From NCBI GenBank assembly GCA_903918325.1, contig CAIXDY010000036.1, positions 1 to 6,078 on the forward strand: a stretch of 6,078 bases of DNA. The letters are read 5' to 3'. The notes below the pieces were generated by a model, which had not been told where the DNA came from, did no database searches, and saw only the letters and a program-made list of their open reading frames with translations. The position numbers were made by a program, and so were the translations under genes. Origin of the DNA: an uncultured Actinomycetes bacterium (lineage in GTDB: Bacteria > Actinomycetota > Actinomycetes > Nanopelagicales > Nanopelagicaceae). Below, piece by piece: positions 1 through 6,078 of the stretch (positions are counted from its first letter, which is position 1; each line of letters begins with the position of its first letter).

Positions 1-800
1 CGCTCTAACACGCCAACATCGTCAAAGTTCTGAGCGATATCTGCAGCGAGTGACATTTGATCATCAAAGGAGAACTCTCCCGCAGCTTTGCGACGTTGCA
101 TAAAGCTTTCGACCATTGGTAGCAGTGAGTTCCTCTGACGCATAGCTTTAGCAACATCTCGAACTTCAGCGTTGCTGCTGCCGGTCAGAGGTTGTAATGA
201 AGCTAAAACTTCATTGCCAATCCGCTCAATCTCTTCAGCTTTTACTTGATGCTCGAGCATTAATTTAGATAGCCCCAATACATCTTTGATAACCGTACTG
301 ACTGCGCTCTGATTACGATACGAATCATCTGACCAGTTGCGCACGACATCAGATGCAATCTGCCAAATTGCTGCTTCACCCAACGGCTCTGCATCTGCAT
401 CAATGCCATAACGAATTGCATGTTCACTCAGGAGCTTGCCTGCATAAGAGTGATAAGTAGTAACAGATGTGGAAGTCGAAGTAATGTGTTTGAACTCAGG
501 AAGTGCAGCTAATTGACGTAGGCGCTTTCGAATTCGTACCGATAATTCACCAGCAGCTTTGCGCGTAAAAGTAAGACCCAGAATTTGATCAGGTGTAACA
601 AAACCATTAGCAACTAAATACAAAACACGGTTCGACATCGTTTCAGTCTTACCCGAACCGGCACCAGCAATTACTACGGCAGGTTCTAGCGGGCTACTAA
701 TAATTTCGGATTGATACGTTGTCACAGGCTTGAGTCCAAGCTTTGCAACGATCTCTTCCGGTGAATATTTAGCTACTCGCTCCATGTTTGTAAATGTCAC
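1..800 (-). CDS. adnB: AdnB-like helicase-nuclease subunit, N-terminal part (runs off left edge)
   Basis: This is the 5' part of a UvrD-family (SF1A) helicase gene, cut by the window edge after about 266 codons. In actinobacteria AdnB is the leading 3'-to-5' motor of the AdnAB end-resection complex and also carries a C-terminal nuclease. Visible here, numbered from the GTG at 800: a Q-motif-like TTYQ near residue 27-30, Walker A GAGSGKTETM at 46-55, motif Ia TFTRKAAGEL at 77-86, TTYHSYAG at 114-121, and FSFDDQM at 243-249, a segment that precedes Walker B in this family. Motifs II-VI and the nuclease would lie outside the window. I prefer the GTG at 800 because its GTGA overlaps the adnA stop and GGTGA sits 7 bases upstream. 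An ATG at 785, in the same frame, is the alternative but has no visible Shine-Dalgarno sequence. The family assignment is strong; the AdnB rather than generic UvrD call rests on the GSGKTETM form and the adjacent adnA. Confidence 0.9.
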   Translation of the reverse strand, partial: MTFTNMERVAKYSPEEIVAKLGLKPVTTYQSEIISSPLEPAVVIAGAGSGKTETMSNRVLYLVANGFVTPDQILGLTFTRKAAGELSVRIRKRLRQLAALPEFKHITSTSTSVTTYHSYAGKLLSEHAIRYGIDADAEPLGEAAIWQIASDVVRNWSDDSYRNQSAVSTVIKDVLGLSKLMLEHQVKAEEIERIGNEVLASLQPLTGSSNAEVRDVAKAMRQRNSLLPMVESFMQRRKAAGEFSFDDQMSLAADIAQNFDDVGVLE

Positions 801-3800
801 TGCTCAATCACCGTCCGTCCATCATTTTGAACGGGACACGATTTACGCACTGAGCAGCCTTTACAGCGCTTATTTACGGTGGCAAAGAAAGTCGCAGCAC
901 CCATGCCTTCGGCGATCTGATTGAGTTTTTCTTTTGTTGCCTCAACATCAATGACATGTTGTGGTCTAAGCGTTGCACCTGCGGTGCTTGTGCCTAGATA
1001 AACCAGTTCTGCTCCAGCACTTACATTTCCTTGAGTAAATCCACCTTCGGCGATTCCTACTTGATAGCTAGCAAGCTGCAGATTCTCTTTTGCTTCCTTG
1101 AGTGAGATTGCAGTTCCACCGGTTTTAAAATCAATAATGAAAAGTGAACCATCGGCTTCAACCTCTAATCGATCCACACTTCCCCGAATACGAGCACGGC
1201 CTAACTTCACATCAAATCTAATTTCCGCATCAACAACTTCTCGTTTTGTTTCATTGTGATAGGTAACAAACTTTTCAAGCATTGTCACAGCGTTCTCAAG
1301 ATGTGAGGCACTGACCCATCCGGAATCTGGATCGATGAGCTTCCATGAACTCTCTAGATTTGCAATTAAATCCTGCTTAGACGTTCCAGGCTCTTGCACC
1401 ATCTTGGCCGCAAATGCGTGAATGGCAGAACCTAGAACTTGGGCAGTGCTATCACCATCGGTTCCACCATTGTTTTGCAGAAACCATTTCACTCCGCACT
1501 CAACAAATGATTCTGCCCCACTTGGTGAAACAACAACTTCCTGATCTGCATCAATCACTGCAGCATCCGTGCTCAGTGGTACTGATCCAATCCAGTTGGC
1601 AGGATCTGCTACATAGATTCCTTCGGCGGCCATAACTTTTAACAAGGAAGCTGCCGCTTTAGCATTTTCGCCATCTAGTTGGCTACGAAGTTCTGCAACT
1701 AAGGCAGGTGCAGTAATTGGCCTTGGTACTTCGGTTAATACTGGCTCTAAATTTTCATCAATTGTATGTACTAGAACTTCAACTGATTCAAAGAACGCTG
1801 AAGGTTCTTCATCATCTCGCTGCACGGCAGTGACAAATAGTGATTGTTTGGCGCGGGTTAGGGCCACATGGAACAAGCGCTCTTCATCTTGTAAAAGTCC
1901 GCTGGCAGCAATGACATCCAGTTGATCACGGGCGATATCTGGATTGCGTGCACCTTCAACTAAACGTTCGGCACCTAATAAAGATGAACGCTGCTTAAGA
2001 TTGGGCCACGTTCCTTCTTGTAAACCTGCAACGGCCACTAAATCCCATTCGCGCCCCTTGGCACTGTGCACCGTCAGAATTTCCACAAAATCGGGGCGAA
2101 CTCCTTTAGCAGTAATAACATCGCCAGCAATATCTTCAGTTGCAATCTCAGTAATGAAAGCCCCCGGACCAGATAATGGGAAACGTTCGGAATATCGCGC
2201 AGCACTTTCAAATAACTGCATCATGGCATCTAGATCGCGATCAGCTGCAGCTCCGCGAACTCCAGGACGCAGCGCTTGTGTGCGCCAACTATGAGAAAGT
2301 TTTTGACCATCACTTGTCATAGCATTATCCCAAATGGCCCACAGCAGTTCGTCGGCCGTGGCTTTTTTATTGCGCGCTACGGCACGGGCTTTTTCCAGCA
2401 ATTCATGAACTCGAGTAATTTCTGATGCACCTTCTATAAATAGTTCTCCGCCGCTTACGGCATCAATGAGAAGTTGAGTTCCTGTGCGATCATCTCCATC
2501 TGGGCGAGCAGCCATCAATGCCCGGCGAATTCGGCGCAGTGAGATTGAATCTGCGCCACCAAATTCACTCATGAGTAATCGCTCAGTAGTATCAAGGTTG
2601 AGCGGTAGTTGTTTAAGTGCAACACGAGCAAGTAAAAGAAATGGTGCAATTGCCGGATTACCCGCTAGCGCCTGTAGTTCGGAAGCAACTGGAATACCAA
2701 CTTGTGAAAATGCTCGTCGCAGCGAAGCAGCTTGTATTCCAGGGCTACGCAAAATTACTGACATGTTGCTATAGGAAATACCTTCACGCAGATGTGCGCT
2801 GCGGAATTGGTGGGCAATAAAAGCAGCTTCTTCGGCCCCAGATCTAAAGCGATGCACTTGTACTTGGCCCACATTCTGATTGCTGCATAAGCGTTTGCGG
2901 GTGACAGGTGAGCCCTTCATATTTTTAGCAAAGTTCAGGCCAACCTCAAAAATTGTTTGCGCGTTTCTAAAACCTGCATTCAGAGTAATTTCTTTAGCCC
3001 GGTATAGATCAAGGGCTGCCGATAAGCCATCGGGATCGGCACCGCGGAAACGACCAACAGCAGAATCTGCATCAGCGGCGATGATGACATCGCTTCCAGT
3101 GAGCAAGGCTAATAACGCGCGTTGCGCCGGATCGCTCTCTTGAAATTCATCGACCATGATTGTCGTAAAGCGCGCACGCAGCGCAGCTAATACATCAGGA
3201 TTATTGTGCAAATGAATTGCAGCTCGTGAAACTAATTCAGATGGATCAATTCGCAGTTTGGCATCGGTGGCACTTATCTCGCGCATCACCATTGAATTCA
3301 AATAACGTTTCCAAAACTTTGCTGCCGGGAGCCAATATTTCTCGCCTTCACTTGCCCCAAGTTTTTCTAACTCATCCGGACCAATTCCCCGTTCGGATGC
3401 ACGCAAAATTAAATCGCGAAGTTCGCGGGCAAAACCATTAGTAGTCAGCGCTGCATGTAAATCTTCTGGCCATTCACGGTGACCATCAGCAATGTCTCCG
3501 GCAAGTAATTCTTTAATATAGCTTTCTTGTTCCGGGCCGCTGAGCAAGATTGGTTCCGGATCTTCGGTGGCTTTCATTTTGATTATAGAAAAAGCAAGCG
3601 AGTGAAATGTGCGGGCCAAAGGTTCGTACATAGTTTTAGTTGTTCGAAGTGCAATTGCATCGCGAAGTTCGGATGCACGTTCGCGTCCAAAAGTTAATAA
3701 CAAGATTGAATCTGGATTTTGACCATCGGTGATACGCGATAAAGCTGCTTCAATTAATACCGTTGTTTTTCCAGTTCCAGGTCCACCATTTATTACTAAG

Positions 3801-3901
3801 GGCGAACCGCGGTGAGCAACGGCTTGCAGTTGCTCGGCTGATAAAGCAGGCGTTGATTTCGCTGCGCTAGGCGCAATGAAGGTAAAAGGCTGCTTACTCA
3901 C
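797..3901 (-). CDS. adnA: AdnA-like ATP-dependent helicase-nuclease subunit (UvrD-like motor plus RecB-type nuclease with Fe-S motif)
   Basis: The 1034-residue protein matches the size of mycobacterial AdnA (about 1050). With AdnB it should process DNA double-strand breaks in the cytoplasm. Motor motifs in order: Q-motif Q24, Walker A GGPGTGKT 39-46, motif Ia TFGRERASELR 70-80, RTFHSLAF 97-104, Walker B VDEFQESD 250-257, a divergent motif III ending FRGAD 285-289, motif IV LNAGFRN 307-313, motif V TVHSAKGREWD 610-620, and motif VI EERLFHVALTRAK 673-685 with arginine-finger candidate R683. The nuclease domain follows: SPSGAESFVEC 792-802, H828 in LGSAIHAF, D910 in GSVDRLE, D924/K926 in IIDFKTGG, and Q942/Y946/Q947. 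Cysteines C802, C1013, C1016 and C1022 (the last three spaced C-x2-C-x5-C) match the AddB-type iron-sulfur staple. The start is GTG; an in-frame TGA lies just upstream, so no longer version exists, and the Shine-Dalgarno is weak. It starts 38 bases after typA and overlaps adnB by four bases. There is no sign of truncation or frameshift. Confidence 0.95.
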   Translation of the reverse strand: MSKQPFTFIAPSAAKSTPALSAEQLQAVAHRGSPLVINGGPGTGKTTVLIEAALSRITDGQNPDSILLLTFGRERASELRDAIALRTTKTMYEPLARTFHSLAFSIIKMKATEDPEPILLSGPEQESYIKELLAGDIADGHREWPEDLHAALTTNGFARELRDLILRASERGIGPDELEKLGASEGEKYWLPAAKFWKRYLNSMVMREISATDAKLRIDPSELVSRAAIHLHNNPDVLAALRARFTTIMVDEFQESDPAQRALLALLTGSDVIIAADADSAVGRFRGADPDGLSAALDLYRAKEITLNAGFRNAQTIFEVGLNFAKNMKGSPVTRKRLCSNQNVGQVQVHRFRSGAEEAAFIAHQFRSAHLREGISYSNMSVILRSPGIQAASLRRAFSQVGIPVASELQALAGNPAIAPFLLLARVALKQLPLNLDTTERLLMSEFGGADSISLRRIRRALMAARPDGDDRTGTQLLIDAVSGGELFIEGASEITRVHELLEKARAVARNKKATADELLWAIWDNAMTSDGQKLSHSWRTQALRPGVRGAAADRDLDAMMQLFESAARYSERFPLSGPGAFITEIATEDIAGDVITAKGVRPDFVEILTVHSAKGREWDLVAVAGLQEGTWPNLKQRSSLLGAERLVEGARNPDIARDQLDVIAASGLLQDEERLFHVALTRAKQSLFVTAVQRDDEEPSAFFESVEVLVHTIDENLEPVLTEVPRPITAPALVAELRSQLDGENAKAAASLLKVMAAEGIYVADPANWIGSVPLSTDAAVIDADQEVVVSPSGAESFVECGVKWFLQNNGGTDGDSTAQVLGSAIHAFAAKMVQEPGTSKQDLIANLESSWKLIDPDSGWVSASHLENAVTMLEKFVTYHNETKREVVDAEIRFDVKLGRARIRGSVDRLEVEADGSLFIIDFKTGGTAISLKEAKENLQLASYQVGIAEGGFTQGNVSAGAELVYLGTSTAGATLRPQHVIDVEATKEKLNQIAEGMGAATFFATVNKRCKGCSVRKSCPVQNDGRTVIEQ
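808..812 (-). promoter_or_regulatory. Probable adnB ribosome binding site inside the end of adnA
   Basis: On the minus strand this reads GGTGA, matching the 3' part of the consensus GGAGGTGA. It is followed by 7 bases and then the GTG at 800. It lies in the last codons of adnA. Together with the four-base GTGA stop/start overlap it suggests translational coupling of the two subunits. Confidence 0.5.
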
Positions 3902-3939
3902 AGTGACAATTCAACCCTAGAGGGCTGACGAAACTGGGC

Positions 3940-5838
3940 TTATGCGTTGAGGTTGGCCTTCTTCTGGCGCGCAGTAGTACGGGCACGCTCGTCACCATCA
4001 AGAACAACCTTGCGGATTCGAACAACTGCTGGCGTAACTTCTACACACTCATCTTCGCGGCAGAACTCAAGTGCACCTTCCATGTTGAGCTTCTTGGGCG
4101 GAATCAAACGCTCTGATTCATCAGTTCCTGAAGCACGCATATTCGTCAGTTTCTTTTCGCGAACACAGTTAACGTCCATGTCATCGCTACGTGAATTCTC
4201 ACCAATAACCATACCTTCGTACACTTCATCGCCAGGTTCTACGAAAATAGTTCCGCGATCTTGTGTTCCATACAGTGCGTAAGAAGTAACTGTTCCCATA
4301 CGGTCTGAAACAAGTGAACCAGTTCCGCGTGTGCGGATATCGCCATACCAAGGTTCGTAACCATCAAATACGTGGTGCAGTAATCCTGTTCCACGAGTTT
4401 CAGTTAAGAACTCAGTACGGAAACCAATAAGTCCACGTGATGGAACTTTGTAATCAAGACGGATCCAACCGGTTCCGTGATTAACCATTTGTTCCATGCG
4501 GCCCTTACGAAGCGCCATCAACTGAGTTAGAACACCTAAGTATTCTTCAGGTGCATCAATTGTTAAGCGCTCCATCGGTTCGTGAATTTTTCCATCAATT
4601 TTCTTAATAACTACTTGTGGCTTACCAACAGTTAATTCAAAACCTTCGCGCTTCATGATTTCAACCAGAACTGCAAGCTGAAGTTCTCCGCGACCTTGAA
4701 CTTCCCAAGTGTCTGGACGTTCGGTATTTAAGACGCGCAATGAAACGTTACCGACAAGCTCGGCATCCAGACGGCCCTTAACTTGGCGCGCAGTAAGCAG
4801 TTTTCCACTCTTACCTGCAAGCGGAGAAGTGTTAATACCAATAGTCATAGAAATTGATGGTTCATCTACGATGATTAATGGCAATGCATGCGGATCTTCA
4901 AGATCTGCAAGGGTTTCACCTAAAGTAATTGTTTCGATACCCGCAACGGCGATGATGTCACCTGGGTGGGCTTCTAGTGTTGGAATGCGATCAAGGGCTT
5001 CAGTAATCAATAGCTCAGAAATCTTTACGCGCTCCGTAGTTCCATCAGTCTTAATCCAAGTAACAGATTGACCCTTTTTAATAACACCTTCGCGCACGCG
5101 GCACAATGCTAAACGGCCAAGGAATGGTGAAGAGTCAAGGTTAGTTACGTGTGCTTGCAGTGGTGCACCTTCGTGATATTCAGGAGCTGGAATTGCAGAG
5201 AAGATAGTGTCGAATAAAACATCGAGGTTTTCTTCTTCAGGCATTCCACCATCGGCTGGACGCTTCAATGATGCACGACCAGCTTTAGCAGATGCGTACA
5301 CAACTGGGAATTCAATCTGTGATTCAGTTGCATCAAGATCTAAGAACAGTTCATATGCTTCATCAACAACTTCAGCGATACGTGAATCGGGACGGTCAAC
5401 TTTGTTGATAAGCAAAATAACTGGCAAGTTCTTTTCAAGTGCTTTACGCAAAACGAAACGTGTCTGAGGCAATGGACCTTCGGATGCATCCACTAACAAA
5501 ATAACGCCGTCAACCATTTCAAGTCCACGTTCAACTTCGCCACCAAAGTCGGCGTGGCCTGGTGTATCAATAATGTTAACGATTGTGTCGCCGCGCTTTA
5601 CCGCAGTGTTCTTCGCAAGAATCGTGATTCCCTTTTCGCGTTCTAGATCCATTGAATCCATCATGCGATCCTGGCTATCGTCTTGTTTCTTATAGGCCGC
5701 AAAAGCACCTGACTGCCACAACATTGCATCAACCAACGTTGTTTTACCATGGTCAACGTGCGCAATGATCGCTACGTTGCGAAGATTTTCGCGCTTTCTT
5801 ACAGGCAGGTCTTTAAGATGCTCTTGGGTCTTGGCCAC
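3940..5838 (-). CDS. typA: TypA/BipA ribosome-associated translational GTPase
   Basis: This is a complete member of the EF-G-like GTPase family that binds the 70S ribosome at the factor site and is linked to ribosome assembly and stress or low-temperature growth in other bacteria. Numbered from the preferred GTG start (632 residues; E. coli BipA has 607): G1 AHVDHGKTT 26-34, switch I with EKGITI 68-73, G3 DTPGHADF 91-98, G4 NKVD 145-148, and G5 SAK 183-185. Domain II follows at about 225-320, then EF-G-like domains III and V. The BipA-specific C-terminal part is clear from PSRGLIGFR at about 466-474 and GENSRSDDMDVN at about 546-557, followed by LTNMRASGTDE. An ATG at 5868 would add ten residues, but the ribosome binding site AAGGAAAG lies inside that extension, 8 bases before the GTG at 5838, so the shorter form is preferred. 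All catalytic motifs are intact, including the histidine in DTPGH. It is probably the first gene of a transcript that continues into adnA. Confidence 0.97.
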   Translation of the reverse strand: MAKTQEHLKDLPVRKRENLRNVAIIAHVDHGKTTLVDAMLWQSGAFAAYKKQDDSQDRMMDSMDLEREKGITILAKNTAVKRGDTIVNIIDTPGHADFGGEVERGLEMVDGVILLVDASEGPLPQTRFVLRKALEKNLPVILLINKVDRPDSRIAEVVDEAYELFLDLDATESQIEFPVVYASAKAGRASLKRPADGGMPEEENLDVLFDTIFSAIPAPEYHEGAPLQAHVTNLDSSPFLGRLALCRVREGVIKKGQSVTWIKTDGTTERVKISELLITEALDRIPTLEAHPGDIIAVAGIETITLGETLADLEDPHALPLIIVDEPSISMTIGINTSPLAGKSGKLLTARQVKGRLDAELVGNVSLRVLNTERPDTWEVQGRGELQLAVLVEIMKREGFELTVGKPQVVIKKIDGKIHEPMERLTIDAPEEYLGVLTQLMALRKGRMEQMVNHGTGWIRLDYKVPSRGLIGFRTEFLTETRGTGLLHHVFDGYEPWYGDIRTRGTGSLVSDRMGTVTSYALYGTQDRGTIFVEPGDEVYEGMVIGENSRSDDMDVNCVREKKLTNMRASGTDESERLIPPKKLNMEGALEFCREDECVEVTPAVVRIRKVVLDGDERARTTARQKKANLNA

Positions 5839-5846
5839 GAAAACTA

Positions 5847-5854
5847 CTTTCCTT
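5847..5854 (-). promoter_or_regulatory. typA ribosome binding site that decides the start
   Basis: On the minus strand this reads AAGGAAAG and ends 8 bases before the GTG at 5838. It lies within the ten-codon extension produced if the upstream ATG at 5868 were used, which argues that the GTG is the true start. The ATG has only a weak GGG about ten bases upstream. Confidence 0.7.
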
Positions 5855-5939
5855 AGGAGGCGAGCCATTTAAACGGCCCTACCTCTATCCAACACAATGG
5901 TTAATGCTTGAGGCCAAGTTACCGGCCATCACATGCGTA

Positions 5940-5970
5940 ATCTTACCTTTTAAGGCTGCATATGGGTTAA
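5940..5970 (-). promoter_or_regulatory. Weak candidate promoter for typA-adnAB
   Basis: On the minus strand a TTAACC (5970-5965) is followed after 19 bases by TAAGAT (5945-5940), each with four of six matches to the sigma-70-type consensus. Transcription would begin near 5932, giving a leader of about 95 bases before the typA GTG. The spacer is longer than ideal, so this is only the best pair seen by eye. Transcription could also enter from the gene upstream. Confidence 0.25.
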
Positions 5971-5995
5971 TTGGTGCGCAGTTACGCGGCTTTAA

Positions 5996-6078
5996 TCAGT
6001 CGTTTTGAGGAAAACCTAAGTTAATTCCACCATGGCTTGGATCTAACCAGCGGCTTGTAACAACTTTGCCGCGAGTAA
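5996..6078 (-). CDS. C-terminal end of an unidentified protein (runs off right edge)
   Basis: An open frame enters from the right edge and ends at a TGA at 5996-5998, giving 26 visible residues ending in GGINLGFPQND. Codon choice looks ordinary for this window, and the stop falls 157 bases before the typA start, a natural place for a gene end. The other two minus-strand frames stop earlier, at 6021 and 6043, and are less convincing. I do not recognise the protein. In some actinobacteria typA neighbours a family 5 solute-binding lipoprotein gene (lpqW in Mycobacterium), but nothing visible here proves that identity. No terminator with a T-run follows it. Confidence 0.5.
   Translation of the reverse strand, partial: TRGKVVTSRWLDPSHGGINLGFPQND

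Noticed and set aside
730..924. Plus-strand open frame spanning the adnA/adnB junction
   Set aside because: Both strands of evidence (helicase and nuclease motifs on the minus strand) explain this region, and no ribosome binding site or recognisable protein supports the plus-strand frame.
1944..2294. Plus-strand open frame of 116 codons opposite adnA
   Set aside because: It lies entirely within conserved adnA coding sequence and has an arginine/serine/proline-rich composition typical of antisense shadows.
3915..3924. CCCT/AGGG inverted repeat in the typA-adnA gap
   Set aside because: The arms are four bases with a two-base centre and no T-run follows, so it cannot act as an intrinsic terminator.
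4709..5071. Plus-strand open frame of 120 codons opposite typA
   Set aside because: It lies wholly antisense to a conserved part of typA, is serine-rich low-complexity in character, and matches no family I know. It is a shadow of the typA codon pattern.
5855..5860. Plus-strand AGGAGG Shine-Dalgarno-like motif
   Set aside because: No plus-strand start codon with an open frame follows at suitable distance; the bases belong to the start of the minus-strand typA region.
5912..5927. GGCC/GGCC hairpin in the typA leader
   Set aside because: It has only four paired bases plus an eight-base loop and no neighbouring signal, which is too weak to call a regulatory element.
5975..5995. Possible terminator after the right-edge gene
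   Set aside because: Only a three-base GCG/CGC stem can be drawn and there is no T-run.

Overview
The window is a chromosomal housekeeping segment in which every supported gene lies on the minus strand. From right to left (the direction of transcription) it holds the C-terminal end of an unidentified gene at the right edge, a complete typA/bipA GTPase gene, a complete adnA helicase-nuclease gene, and the 5' part of adnB, which runs off the left edge. Apart from a control region of about 157 bases upstream of typA, coding density is nearly complete.

The gene content points to an actinobacterium. AdnAB is the actinobacterial relative of RecBCD and AddAB: a heterodimer in which each subunit carries its own UvrD-like motor and C-terminal nuclease. 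Base composition is only in the mid to high 40s percent GC on the lines sampled by eye, well below Streptomyces or Mycobacterium. That would fit a small-genome, lower-GC lineage such as freshwater Nanopelagicales, but this placement is inference from composition and gene type, not from a marker gene.

Layout: about 5996-6078 is the tail of an upstream gene. About 5839-5995 is the typA upstream region and leader, with a weak candidate promoter and a clear ribosome binding site. About 3940-5838 is typA, a ribosome-associated translational GTPase. A 38-base gap without a terminator leads into adnA (797-3901, GTG start). adnB begins with a GTG that overlaps the adnA stop by four bases (GTGA), as expected for two subunits made together. 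AdnA and AdnB would bind double-strand DNA ends, unwind them and trim them for recombination. TypA has no known part in that, so its position is either simple co-transcription or a lineage-specific linkage of growth and repair genes.

No RNA gene, mobile element, CRISPR array or dispersed repeat was seen, and nothing in the window is convincingly a new system. The points worth a second look are the degenerate motif III in the AdnA motor, the typA-adnAB linkage, the likely start-site corrections and the unidentified gene tail.
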